Source of the DNA: Lunularia cruciata
Lineage: Eukaryota > Streptophyta > Marchantiopsida > Lunulariales > Lunulariaceae
Direction of reading: 5' to 3'
Assembly: GCA_948567375.1 (NCBI GenBank)
Contig: OX419756.1
Coordinates: 55,566,333-55,630,332, forward strand
DNA: 64,000 bases
Part shown: piece by piece, positions 1 through 11,459 of the stretch
Layout: the number at the start of each line of letters is the position of its first letter
Position numbering within the stretch: the stretch's first letter is position 1
Position numbers and translations under genes: made by a program
Notes under the pieces: model-generated
Databases searched by the model: none
Told to the model about the DNA's origin: nothing
The model's input: only the letters and a program-made list of their open reading frames with translations

Positions 1-1650
1 AGTTAAATATTGATTAGTTTCACCATCAGGAATTTAGTATAAATTGAAGTCCTCTTATATGTGACTCTCAGAAAATTGATAACACTTATTAAAGAAGGGA
101 AATTTAAAAAAAAATAGATTTTCCTCATACTTAAGAGATTATTGTGCATATGATATTATTAATAAAATAGAATTATATTATATCTAATAAATTTTTATAA
201 CATAGATACTAAAACTGATTACATATCACAAGTTTTTATTAGCAAAATTGTTTATTTTGAGATAAGACTAAATTTAGCATACAAGTACACATTCTATGGT
301 ATCTATCTTAGAAATAATCTACCATATGAATACGTGAATGATATATTGATGATTGATGTCTGATATAAATATAATATTTTACAATAATATAACCATTTAA
401 TTGATATAATAATAATATCATATAATATTTTTAATAATCATAATTTAGACTTGCAGAAAAGCTCAATAAGTACTAAGATAAGAAAACTGATTCACATTAA
501 AATGATGTTTAAAATGGTTAATATGTTAAAGTTTAGTACTCTAATCTTCTTCATTTATGTTCTATTTATCTAAAATGATATGATACACCTTATAAATGGT
601 ATAAATATGTTAAAGTATCATACTACTACAAGAGGCATAAATGTATTATTGAGGTTCGTATTAGTGAAATTGTTCACCTTTTAAAGTTATAATCTGTTGT
701 TTTTTCTGAATTAAATATGTGAATCTTATGAAAATCTATAACCTAATATAATAATATGTTTATTTACACCAAATTCTTGAGTAAACTATATTTTTTCAAC
801 TAGCCTTGTTGATACTAAGTTTGCTGGCTCATTCGAAGTTATTAGTTCCAACGAGCTTCATAAGTTCAATTTTTGTTACCATCGAAAGCGTGATTCAAAG
901 TCAGGAAAAAAGGAAAGCCAAAATTCTCCAAAATCCTCTCGCGAATAGATATCTCCAAGATATCTATTCGCGACAAGGGCTTTTGTCGCGAATAGATATC
1001 CGGACCCTATTAGTTTCATATTACTTAAAGAAAGGAAATGTGAAGTATGTAATTTTAAAATATAAATCATTTTTTAATGACTAATTTTGTTCCAATGACA
1101 ATATAGTTGAACTATTTGAATAAAGATCTGTAAATAGATATTACTTAATTGGAAAGAAAGCCTAACTTAAGAAAGTAGATATATTGACAATTTGTTAACT
1201 ATCCCTTGGAGACGTGTTACCGAAATATCTTATAGCTCATTAATAAAATCTTGTATTTTCACTTCACTATTTTCATTTATCTCTATCAGGTGATACCAAA
1301 TAAACCCAACCCACAAAATAGAATATCGCGTATTGCAAAAATATCCTTAATCATCGCTGATTAAACTTCGAAGCATAGAATATTCGCCAAATGGTTCAAA
1401 CTGTTGAGCCTCGCGCTCTCTACACCTTTTGGCACTCGTGTGGTCAGATACTCTTTTCTCTTAAACAAGAGTATTATATGTTAATATTATTAAATAACTA
1501 AAAAATAAAATACACCAAGTTAAAAGAAATTGAGGCCACCTTGGCGTTCGGAACAACGAACTTGGCAGAAAAGAGAATCTTGTACTCACTTTCAGGATTC
1601 TACTGTGTCATCATATGTATCTAGAGGTCATTTTCAACATAAAGTTGAAG
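1..1650. other. AT-rich intergenic repeat debris
   Basis: This stretch is strongly AT-rich with long A/T runs and no open frame that I recognise. A short open stretch near 806-1084 overlaps a hairpin and has no known domain, so I treat it as chance. Composition changes to near-balanced bases at about 1650-1700, where genic sequence starts. The only structured item is the hairpin at 939-1000. Confidence 0.5.
939..1000. repeat. Three-armed perfect inverted repeat (two competing hairpins)
   Basis: The core GCGAATAGATATC occurs forward, then reversed, then forward again. Arms at 939-954 and 958-973 are perfect 16-bp inverses with a 3-bp loop. Arms at 959-976 and 983-1000 are perfect 18-bp inverses with a 6-bp loop. 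The middle arm is shared, so only one of the two hairpins can form at a time. It sits in AT-rich debris with no gene beside it. It could be nested ends of a small foldback transposon. Confidence 0.8.
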
Positions 1651-1726
1651 TCTTGATACAGTAGGCCCAATTTTAGCTACAGAATTGACTTGTGGAGGTC
1701 CTCCTAAAGCGGGAATGAGCCTCTGA

Positions 1727-1966
1727 ACACTAACAGCCAATTTCTTCGAGCATTTCCTGTCAAGATGTGGAGCCATTTCTTCGTCGTCAGCCACAGCTGA
1801 GAAGAATGAGCTGGAGAAGTACGCCGCGCCTCGACAATCATTGTATAAGGTGCCGGTTTCGCCTTCAAGGTTTCATAGTCACATCTCAGCTTACTGGGGA
1901 GAAGGTTTTTCCCCGACAGCAGTGGAAGAAATTAAATCTGTTCATTGGTTGGAAGCAAAGAGATGA
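1727..1966 (+). other. Possible orphan coding exon, unrecognised
   Basis: A frame open for 79 codons ends at a TGA at 1964-1966. It reads like ordinary soluble protein (Ser-rich start, then mixed charged and aromatic residues near the end such as HSHISAYWGEGF) rather than low-complexity sequence. An acceptor-like AG lies just upstream near 1735. I do not recognise a family. A strong donor-like CCAG|GTGAGT follows at 2084/2085, past the stop, so this could also be part of a non-coding leader exon of the HDC1-like gene or a fragment of a decayed gene. Confidence 0.2.
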
Positions 1967-4242
1967 CCGTCCTGGACATTGCAACTGAGAGCATTTGAAT
2001 TGCGCTCGAATTATGAAGGGGGTAATGCTGTTTTGAGAGGCAGAATGGGGCCGCATTTGAGCCTGCTGTAAACAGGTGTGCCAGGTGAGTGTTTTTCTCC
2101 TTCCTGTTTCAGTTTAACGCTGTGTAATATTATCAGGTTTTGGATGGGAAGCATAGATCAAGAAGCGCAGGATAATGTCAATGTTATCCCTAAAGTTTGG
2201 TAGGTATCTGAAGTCATCTTCTCAGTTGAGAATTTGGGAGTGCTTGGCGGGCTTGCTCCATCCCGTTGTGAAGGGTAGCATTAAGTTTCTTGTAGGTTGG
2301 GGGTGGTTTAACAACAGACGCATTCCCTTAATCGATTGCGCTGGAGATTGCGGTGTCTGAGAAGTATGAGCACACAATATTCACGTCGTCATTTCCAGTA
2401 TTTAAGCCTTTCGTGAGTTTCGGAGCTCACTGGAATTTATACATGGATGGAGGTGACGGTTGGTGCCAATTTCAGTTGGACACAATCAGAAACATAGTTA
2501 GCTAAAGGAGAAAACTTAGGTTCACTTTGTAAACGTTCCAAAGAATCAGCAATTGGAGCGCTCACTCAGTTTTTCCGCGATGATAAGGCCGCGGACGCAA
2601 AGGATTGGTGATAACGCCACGGATGAGGAAAGATTCATCGCGATCTCTCTAGTGTATGCGAGTATTTCCACCAAAAGGTCAAAGAGAACAGGAGAACACA
2701 ACGAGTTCAATAGAACAGGAGAAGCGGACGCGCATTCCTTATTCTTGTCATGAAGATTTCTGTCAAAAACGGCATCCTGATACTTATGCTTGTACATATA
2801 CTATATTTCTACCGCAGACATTCCAACTCAGGTTCTAGCTTCTTGTTGAGAGTCATCCTTTGCTACGTACAAGTTGGAAATGTGTAAGCAGCGGCGATGG
2901 GAATGGGAATGAGCTCAAGCGAGGGTTGAATAATCACACGTGGTTAAACTTAGGAGTTTAGGGTTCTTATATCAGCGCTCTACTCACTCAGCACTCAACC
3001 CCTCTAGCAGGTTGCGCCTTCTTGTGTATTCTCAATCCCGCTGTGCTTCCAACTTTCTTATCTTCTCCGTTCCCTGCCTAGCTATAGTTCGTGTGTAACT
3101 TCAAAGTGAGAAATCGTCGACCAAACAGAAAAGGAGACTATAGTTCCAATGATATACAACGCAGACAATTTTAGTGACATCCAGTGGAAGCATAAGACTG
3201 ATAAAATTACCCCCCTGTTCTGTGACAGTGTACTTCTGAACACACATAGGGTTCATACACCTTAGTAGAAGTAAGTTCATGCGCAATGCGAACCTGTCCA
3301 TTTAAGGACCTATTTTGCTTAGAATGCCGAACTGCTCTTCGTAATTTTTGTAGGAGGGTCTGTATCATTTCATTCGTCGGTCTGGGCCTTGCAAGAAATA
3401 GCCACTACCTCGAGATGGTGCCCTCATCAACGTGCGTATACATGCGGAAGGTGCTTCAGTCTTCGTCTAGTGTACGGTAGCTCTCAAACCTAGCAGTTCT
3501 ATACGCCGAAACTATAATACGAAATTGATTGAACTTTGCCATAATAACAGATACGTTTTGTTTTCCTTTTTATCGATACTAAGTGAGCATTGCTTCCACA
3601 GCAGTAATCTTCCACCTTTACCTGGCACTTGCGAGAAACTCCGTTCATCTGTGGATTTCACAGAAATGCTATGAATTAAGTTCAAATGCCACTACTCTGA
3701 ATGAACTCTGTCGTTGAACCTGCAATTCTTTGTGTCTAACGAAGAAAGACTTGCTTTTAGGACAACAAGTAGTGAAGCCGGTGAGCGAGGGAGAAAATTC
3801 ACTTTGACTCGGCTCTGATGGCTTCCCTTCCGTGTGCACTCTGTATTTGTAGGTCTTGATGCAACTGTCATCAACTGCCTGGCTCGCACGATTTTGTTAA
3901 ATTCGAAACAGAATATGTGAGGGGGGGTTACTTCGGAGGAAGATTTGCTCCAGGTATGCAATCAAAGTGACGCCTCTTTGAAATTTGCTGCCTGCTTGGA
4001 GTCTACGTCCTTTTCAGTTCCTGGTTAGGTCTGTTCCTGATAATTAAAATCCATGGCAGGAGCGCTGGTTTGATCCGTCATTATGTTAAACTGTGGAGTA
4101 GAATTTGAGTTCAACTTAACGATAGAATGTCTACCTTACGTTCTGCCGATAAAAGATGGAACCGACTTACCTGATGCATGAATTGCATCATAAAACACAT
4201 AGGATGCTTGACTCAGTTTTTGGCTGCAGAAGGTTGTAAACA
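1967..4242 (+). other. Leader region of HDC1-like gene, probable 5' UTR intron
   Basis: No convincing coding frame is present in this 2.3 kb. A good donor (CCAG|GTGAGT) lies at 2084/2085 and a pyrimidine-led acceptor (GGCTGCAG) ends at 4230, twelve bases before the HDC1-like ATG. Together they suggest a leader exon ending at 2084 and an intron of about 2.1 kb in the 5' UTR. This is inference from splice signals only. Short open frames near 2553-2838 and 3692-3961 show no family features. Confidence 0.35.
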
Positions 4243-6435
4243 ATGAGAGACTTTCGAGGAGATGGAAGGGAGGCCAAGGTTGGAGATTCGGAATATCGGG
4301 TGGAGTGGAAAGGAGAAAGAGATATGAGGACGGAGAGAAAAGACAGTAGAGACCACCGCGGAGGGGAGTCTCGAGGAGAGGGCCGGGAGGGACGACGGGG
4401 AGGTGAAGGTAGGGAATCAAGCAGAGGTGGTGGTATAGGCGACTCGAGGGGACTCAAGTCTGACGACATGCGCATGAGCATCCAAGAAGCTGGAGAAGTA
4501 AGGGAAACGTGGGGAAGTCGCAGCTTCTTGAAGCATCATGTTGAAGAGGAGGGAGAGATAGGAGAGTTTACAGATGACGGAGTTGGGGAGAGTACAAGAT
4601 TTGAGAGCCGGAAAAGAGGAGAAACACGAGATGAAAGAGACAGAGAAGAGCCTCGATGTAAAGACAAAATTGAAAGACGAGGTGATCTGCAAGTGCATAT
4701 ATCATTTGGTGGTTCTTCCTCTGCGCAAAGAGAGAGCATGCGAGAGGAAAAGGAGAAGGAGAGAGAGAGGTCTGAGAAAGAGAAAGAAAAGGAGAAAGAA
4801 CGGGTGAAGGAAAAGGAGCGCCATAAAGAGGAGAGTTCCAAGGACAAAGTCGCTGGCAAAGAGGCTGAAGTGGATAGCTGGAAGGAACCTGATACGTACC
4901 GCAGACAGGGGGGTGCTGACCAAGAGGACAAAGAACATGTTGCAGGGGGAGAGAGAGGGCACAAATCATCTTTGGCTGCAGAGTTTGATGAGTCTACGGT
5001 TGCGACCAGCGTTGTAAGAGATACTGATGATACCAACAAGGATAACCATGATAGTGAAGTCAAGGAGGCTAAGGAACGCGACAAGAACAAGGTGGACGTT
5101 GGTGAAGAAGAGAAGGGAAAGAGGAAGGTAAGAGATCATGACAGAGATAGGGAGGATACAAACGCTGATCCAGAAGACTACGAGAGAGAAGTAGTATCTA
5201 GTTATGGCATCCAACGGAAGAGGATGCTGCGGCCTCGAGGACACTACCCGGCAGCGACTAGAGAAGTTCGACCCCGTTTCCGCGTTAAGGACCCTGAGGT
5301 GTGGTTAAATCGAACGGCAGAGGCTTGCACTCTCTTGTATCGGGTTGGAGAGGGACTTCAGGAGGACATGAGAAAAATTCGGAAGGAGTTTGATGGCAGG
5401 ATGGGAATGATGAGCTCAGAGATGCAAAGTGTGCACACAGCTCCAACGATTGAAGTTCGGATTCCCGCGGAGCTGGCAACTACATCCAATCGACAAGTAC
5501 AGGGCAGTCAACTATGGGGGACAGATGTCTACACAGATGACTCAGATTTGGTGGCAGTTCTCATGCATACCGGCTATTACATACCGAATGCCAACTCTCC
5601 TCCATCATCAATTTTGGAGATACGTGTGACTATCCGTATCCTACCAGCGCAAGAAAACTATCACTCCACTTTAAGAAACAGTCTTCGTTCTCGGGCTTGG
5701 GGAGCTGCGGGTGGCTGTAGCTATAGTGCGGATCACTGCCATCTTCTCAAGAAAGATGGTGGTAAGATTCAGCTGGAGCCCCGATTAATTTTCACTCCCA
5801 TCTATGCACCAACACTTGCTCCTGCAGTTACCGAGCGGACAGTTACAACACGGGCTGTATCCATGAGTTCCTACAGGCAGCAACGTTTTGTCCAGGAAGT
5901 TACCATCCAGTACAACCTGTGTAATGAGCCCTGGTTAAAGTACAACATGAACATAGTTGCTGACAAGGGGCTGAAAAAGTCTCAGTATACATCTGCTCGC
6001 ATCAAGAAAGGGGACGTTCTATACGTAGAGACTCATTCCAATCGCTACGAACTTTCTTATGAGGAGCCCAAAGCTGCGGGACCAATCATACCCTCGATCT
6101 CAGAGAAGGGGAAGGAGAAAGCTGATGTTGCGGAAAAAGGTCAGCCACAGGGATTTCCCAGTTCTCATTCAGACAAACACCAGTTACAAATTGTCGTTGC
6201 CAACGACAAAGCAGGTAGTTCTGTAGCTGGTGAGAAATATAGGTGGGCTCATTGTAAATGGCCCTTGGCATTGGCTATCATGCGTTCGAAGGGAGTCCCA
6301 CTTCCTTCTGATTGCATTAAGGTGTTGGAGTCTGGTCTAGGCTGGGAGGAGGTGCTGTGGTCACCCGCTGGTGTGTGTGTGCGCGGCAAAGAATATCCTC
6401 TCGCTAGAGCACAATTTGTGTCTCGAAATAGTTGA
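4243..6435 (+). CDS. HDC1: HDC1-like protein with Rxt3 domain (histone deacetylase complex subunit)
   Basis: This 730-residue protein matches the plant HDC1 / yeast Rxt3 family, a scaffold subunit of Rpd3-type histone deacetylase complexes that act in the nucleus. Residues 1 to about 330 are highly charged, rich in Arg, Glu and Lys, with KE/RE runs at about 166-196 that probably form a long helix or disordered region. The Rxt3 domain spans about 400-565 and starts near IEVRIPAEL, with the typical GTDVYTDDSDLVAVLMHTGY stretch. A conserved plant tail (CKWPLALAIM, then GVPLPSD and WEEVLWS) lies at about 672-725. The start is fixed by an in-frame TAA two codons upstream. The coding part has no introns, unlike what I would expect for many plant HDC1 genes. 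It is shorter than Arabidopsis HDC1 (about 900 residues), mostly at the N-terminus. Confidence 0.88.
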   Translation: MRDFRGDGREAKVGDSEYRVEWKGERDMRTERKDSRDHRGGESRGEGREGRRGGEGRESSRGGGIGDSRGLKSDDMRMSIQEAGEVRETWGSRSFLKHHVEEEGEIGEFTDDGVGESTRFESRKRGETRDERDREEPRCKDKIERRGDLQVHISFGGSSSAQRESMREEKEKERERSEKEKEKEKERVKEKERHKEESSKDKVAGKEAEVDSWKEPDTYRRQGGADQEDKEHVAGGERGHKSSLAAEFDESTVATSVVRDTDDTNKDNHDSEVKEAKERDKNKVDVGEEEKGKRKVRDHDRDREDTNADPEDYEREVVSSYGIQRKRMLRPRGHYPAATREVRPRFRVKDPEVWLNRTAEACTLLYRVGEGLQEDMRKIRKEFDGRMGMMSSEMQSVHTAPTIEVRIPAELATTSNRQVQGSQLWGTDVYTDDSDLVAVLMHTGYYIPNANSPPSSILEIRVTIRILPAQENYHSTLRNSLRSRAWGAAGGCSYSADHCHLLKKDGGKIQLEPRLIFTPIYAPTLAPAVTERTVTTRAVSMSSYRQQRFVQEVTIQYNLCNEPWLKYNMNIVADKGLKKSQYTSARIKKGDVLYVETHSNRYELSYEEPKAAGPIIPSISEKGKEKADVAEKGQPQGFPSSHSDKHQLQIVVANDKAGSSVAGEKYRWAHCKWPLALAIMRSKGVPLPSDCIKVLESGLGWEEVLWSPAGVCVRGKEYPLARAQFVSRNS

Positions 6436-8650
6436 GAAAAAGAATATCATTTCTTCTTGCAGGTGATATTTGTTGAGGTCTGTACCATCCCGTTCTCTTG
6501 TGGAGATTCTACGGTGGTTCCTTGTAATCCCAGATGAATAGCGTGAGCATCAAATGCCGTAGGTTTCTGGGTGCATGTAAGAGCTTACCCAGACTTCTCT
6601 CAGCAATTCCTGCCAATACCTCACGATTCGCATTCCGACGGGCAGAGGGAGACAAGGATGGGGCAGACAGCGGGAATGGTAAAGTGGTGTTTTCCTCGAG
6701 CTCCCGTTTTAGGAGAATGTGGAAGACATATGGAAAAGTCGTCATGGCTGTTGAAAAGCAGGTTACTGCTTTCTCTTGTTAGCACTTTAGGGACAGTTGA
6801 AGCGACTTACTGAAGAGGTGTATTCTAGATGCGGCTAGGTCGCTTGTTCCCTACTGCACAGGGCTCATCAGCCGCATCGAGGGCGATTCTGAAAGTCTTT
6901 TAGAATTAAGTAGCTCCTTCTTGACATGCAACCCTGAACACGAAGATCTGTTCTGGTTAGGAGAACTCTTGGAAGTGTTGTCAGTGAAAGGTTTAGAGGA
7001 TATATTCCAGCTACGGTAGGCGTGGATATGAAGCATACATGCTTGATTCTTCAGGAATATGGACCAAATCCTCTCTGATGCTTGTACAAAAGCAGATTCG
7101 TAGCTGGAGAGGTCTTTCCAGAAATCAAAGCTAGGAAAACGCGTGAAACACCTGGAGTTGCAACGGTGTGATAGAGGGTGTTGTGCACACTCATGTCGAT
7201 ATGGGTATCATTTTGGCAGGACTCAAACCAACTTGTCGGGGGTTGCCTTATTCTGTCCTTTAGTTCGCGTCAGTGTGGGTGCGTGCCGTTTATGTATGCA
7301 GGAGGAAATAGTCTACTTCATGGCTTTGGAGGGTCGACTCCAGCGTAATTACCCCTAAGTGGAGGAGGACGACGACCAGCCCCCGGAAATTTCAACATTC
7401 AAATTTATTTTTTTCTGAAGCCCTAGCGACGGATTCTTGGTTGAGTTGTCGGGATGAGGTTCAGTAAGAGCACGTGGCCTAATTTCCAGTGTGACTGACT
7501 GATCCAGTGTAAATCGGGTGCACATAGACTAAGCAGACGTCTTTACAGGAAACTCATCACACTTCCAAGTGCCCTACTTACCACACGACTTGAAAGGTTT
7601 GAATGTTTCTCAACATCCCAAGGTGTTCGAAGCGCTAAAGGAAGTAGTACGCAACCTTTATTAAATCTATCTACAGGAGCGTGGTCAGGGGACTCAGTCT
7701 GCTCTTTCACTGTTCGCAGGTACCATCCCATCCGTCAATTTGGAAGATTGCCAACAACGTCAAAACTCCGTCCTAGTATCTAACTTGTGATGAATCCACC
7801 TTATAACCTGCCTTGCACTACACCGAAAGAAACAAGGTAGGCCCTGTGTATCGGCAAATCCGTCGAACCGCGTACAGGTGGATTCCTGCGAACATGACGC
7901 ACTGTTTATTCTCAAATCCCATTACAACACTCTCCATTTGTTGGTGTACGGTACCAGCAACTTCTCTTCATGAAGTTTATCTAGAAATATTATTGCATAC
8001 CCTGGAGAAACTTACATTTTCTAATCAGTGTTTCAGTAGAGTAATTAGTACAGCATGTGCTGGAACCTCATGTCAGCGGTTCCTGCGTTAAAGCTCTTCC
8101 CATCTATAGAGTACTTGATGGGGTCTTCCCATCCTTCGTGTTTTCTACGCGATCGCCCTTTTCCCTCTACAGAGTACGTCTGTAGCTCCTGGCTTGGGTG
8201 TTCAGAACCTCCCAAATGACGGACACATCCCCGATGGAAATGTACGTAATTGTCGCGAGCACCGTGAAAGGTGTAAAACATCCCACACATGTATTCAAAA
8301 CATGGCAATAATATATCCTGTGGGTAGCTCTTTGGACGAACAGTTTGTTGATGAGAGGAGGCTTTGTGAGTTTGGAGAGTTTTTGACAATGGTATTTGAA
8401 GAGAATAAGCGCCTCTGCCCACTGATCCCTTATTCCACAATTTCCATCTTCCTTACTCCACACCTCTCGTCTGTATTCGCAGTTGCAATGTGCATGATCT
8501 CTGCGTGTGTCTTCTTTCATACTGCAACAGTTAGTTTCTTTCCTGTTACGTTCAGAATGTAAGGAAGAGATGATGTCCATGAAATCGAAAGGACATACAG
8601 AGCTCAACAGACCATTTGGAAGAGTATTCTAGTAATATATTCTTCAAATC
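6436..8650. other. Intergenic region 3' of HDC1-like gene
   Basis: Base composition is similar to the flanking genes, but I see no protein family. The first few hundred bases are probably HDC1 3' UTR. Overlapping short open frames on both strands near 8045-8607 oppose each other and show no domain, so neither is called. No tRNA or other RNA gene was recognised. Confidence 0.4.
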
Positions 8651-11031
8651 AGGGAAGATAATTTGGTTGACAACATTCCTTTCTGGTTTATTTTTCCATT
8701 TTATTTTCAAATAGACCTAAGGGATCTCAATTTTATCACTCAATCATAACCTATGGAAGATACGACATAAACAGAAGGATGGATAAACTTTACAATGACT
8801 CAACTTTGTCCAATTTTAAGCAATATAAATTACATGTTCTACCTGAATCTTTTATCTTTATAATAAATTACGTATGTAATCTAGTCATGGGTTTCTGTAA
8901 ACATTCATTTTACTGTCTAAATAAACATTATTATGTTTTTGGTAGAAGTCTTTAGTAATGTAAGATAACTTGTGGAAAAAACTGATTCATGAATCTGGAC
9001 GTTAAGACTGTAGTACTCAGTGTTTATAAAGAACCTCCTAGCTGATAGGTGAGTCAACAAAATATTGACGGAATTGAGGAGAATGACAAAAGCAAATAGT
9101 AGAGTGTGAACCTCATAAAGGACTCAGGTCCTTGAAGTGGGGATTCCTCTTAGATGTTTGAGGTGAGAATGTTTGATGGTGGATTATGTATTGAAGAGGA
9201 AGTCTAAAAAAGGAAAATAACTATAGAATGTATGGAGATACAACCAAAAGTATGGATAGTGAATGGCAGATTCAGAGTTACCTTAGAAATATACCTTCAC
9301 ACAAGATTTATTTATGTGTCATATAGAATTTGAGTGTGTAGAGAGCAAATTCTTCAAAGTGATCAAGTTCTTTTTTTGTTTTTTAGGCATGGTTTTGCTC
9401 TTGCTATAATAGGAATGAGGCACTTCTATCTTAGTTTGATCTTTCTATTTATACTAGCTATGTTTTATTTTAGGAGGCTTAGCCCCATTTTACCCCTTTG
9501 TCTTTTCCTTGTACGGGCTTGATGTGGTCTTCCTATCCTTCTTGTTTTCGCTTTACTCTTACTCTCATAGGGATGTAGTACAACTCTTGGATCCTAGCTC
9601 AACCTTGCATTAGAGTATTTAAATTTGTACTAGTTACTTTCTCTATAGCGATGAAGTTATACTTTTGTTTAGTTTACTTATCTATTTATTACTTACTTGT
9701 GAGTGTGATATTATCTTAGATGCATTAGGGGTTTAAGTTACTTGTTTTTTTGGAGAACAAGATAACTACCTATGATGCAATCAAAGATATAGTGCATGTG
9801 ATAGTATTAGAAAATATATACTTTACTTTAGAAGGAGTATTTGTGTATATTATAGACAACATGAGCTGGAATGGAGATGTATATATCCAAAAAAATAAGA
9901 TACAAGATTAGATTTCCTGGTTATAGATCTTGCATATATGCAATTTTGGATGGGATGATAAAAAATCTTATTAGATGCTCCACAAGTGAAGCACTAGCAA
10001 TCAAGGTCTCCAAGTATAGGTATATATAAGAAGATCATCTCTTTGTTCCTCTAGTCTTGGAGTTATTTTCATGACCCACTATGTTTAGAGCCTTGGTTTT
10101 TTGTTGCTTTTTGTTGTTTTCTTCCTATACATATTCCAATTCAGGTGTCAAGAAGTATAATTTGCAAGATTCACTGATAGTTGTGCCCCGCAATATAGAG
10201 GTATGAGGTGCCTCAAAAAAAGGACCCCATGGCTACTCAACAAGAATGGGACCAGACCTACTTTGTAGTCAGACCCATTCATTTTCATTCCATAAGGCTT
10301 ATGAGGGGATTCCCCAATAGAATGAACCATTCTACTTCAGCTGAAACCTCGACTTCACAAGATTTTGAAGGACAATAAGGGCCATGATGAATTTTCAACA
10401 AATATGAAACTCCACCAATTTCCACTGTTGTTTCAAGATCATGCAAAAAGTTTACATGCTGCCAAAGAACCATTGGCAATCATTTTGTACCTGATCTCAC
10501 ACATGTATGGATGATCACGACCCTTTACCAACCACTGTGATGAAAGAAGGATGTATCCTACCCCATTGGAATTATAAAAAGGCCAACTCCATCCCACAAG
10601 TCAAATCTTTCTATAGTTTCAATTTTCATTTTTTCCCAAGTCTCTCTTTGCATTTCTCTCTCCATGACCGCCATCTTTTGTGATGTCACACAAGCAATTT
10701 CCAACATGGTCTGCCAAATTTTGTTGACACTATTAGGACCTTAGGACACAAAGTTGTAAAATGGAAAGGATCACATTGTCATGCAAGATCAATCATGATG
10801 GGATGAACTCTCAAGAGGAGAATCAAAGTGAAAAGAGGCAAGGTGGTAGAAATCTTGAGCAAAACTCTTGAGATTTCCAAGTAGAGGTAAAATTGTTAAA
10901 CTTACTACATCAAGAAAAGGAAGATTGACTTCTTGTTGTGGGGTTGGGTCCCGTAAATGGAGCCATGTTGCAAGCAATTTGTGATAATGCTTAGAATCTA
11001 AATGTGAAGTCATTACAAGGATGTTCCACGA
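8651..11031. other. AT-rich repeat debris left of solo LTR
   Basis: Composition shifts sharply to AT-rich at about 8650. Short frames at 10148-10479 and 10789-11118, both on the minus strand, look like remnants of one or more transposon-encoded proteins but match no domain I know. The right end abuts the solo LTR, whose target duplication is visible, so this DNA was already present when the LTR inserted. Confidence 0.4.
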
Positions 11032-11100
11032 TGTAACAATATGGAGTTTAGTGACAAAGTTAGTCGGGCTTACGAAGTAGAGAATAAGACAAAATAGCCT

Positions 11101-11115
11101 AGAATATTCTAGAAG
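11101..11115 (+). promoter_or_regulatory. Perfect three-unit heat-shock element in LTR copy A
   Basis: AGAATATTCTAGAAG is three contiguous inverted nGAAn units, the classical binding pattern for heat shock factors. It lies about 230 bases upstream of the LTR TATA-like box. Binding is inferred, not shown. Confidence 0.6.
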
Positions 11116-11183
11116 CATCTAAGAAGCTTCTTAGGAAGCTTCCCAACTAGTTAACTTGCGCCCTAAGCAGGTAGCTTCTAGAA

Positions 11184-11203
11184 GGAAGCTTCTAGAAGCT
11201 TCT
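11184..11203 (+). promoter_or_regulatory. Perfect four-unit heat-shock element in LTR copy A
   Basis: GGAAGCTTCTAGAAGCTTCT is four contiguous alternating nGAAn/nTTCn units with exact 5-bp spacing. Two more units (TTC, GAA) stand just to its left. The same four-unit string, differing only in the last outer base, is found in copy B at 39688-39707. It is in the U3 part, about 140 bases upstream of the TATA-like box. Confidence 0.65.
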
Positions 11204-11459
11204 AACTAGCTTAGCTTGCACGCCAAGTAGGCGGCTTCTAGAAGGAAGCTTCTTGAGAAGCTTCCTAGTTAACTTGGCTTGCACTCCAAGAAAGCGGCTC
11301 AAGGAAACTTCTTGAGAAGCTTCAAGGATCTTGTATGCTACCTATAAATACCAAGGCCGAAGCTCATGCTAGGCATTCGGAGTTTTCCCTCATTCAAGTG
11401 TCCCAATGTGAATTTCCATTCTCCTATTTCTCTCCTCGGTTTCGGTCTTTTACACACGA

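Larger units (their letters stand above)
11032..11454 (+). mobile_element. Solo LTR, HSE-rich old Ty3/Gypsy family (copy A)
   Basis: The unit begins TGTAACAATA and ends TTTTACA. It is flanked on both sides by the 5-bp direct repeat CACGA (11027-11031 and 11455-11459), so it is a clean solo LTR left by LTR-LTR recombination. The same LTR family occurs at 39448-39924 (-), 55278-55705 and 61193-61599. Three ~60-bp modules starting near 11171, 11231 and 11294 carry GAA/TTC arrays. A TATA-like CTATAAATA lies at 11342. No primer binding site follows it, in agreement with a solo LTR. Confidence 0.85.

Noticed and set aside
4536-5090. 184-codon Ser/Leu-rich antisense frame opposite HDC1
   Set aside because: It is the mirror of the purine-rich coding strand, which rarely gives stops on the other strand; no domain is present.
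8045-8607. Overlapping frames of 122-146 codons on both strands
   Set aside because: They oppose each other, lack domains and have no splice or start support.
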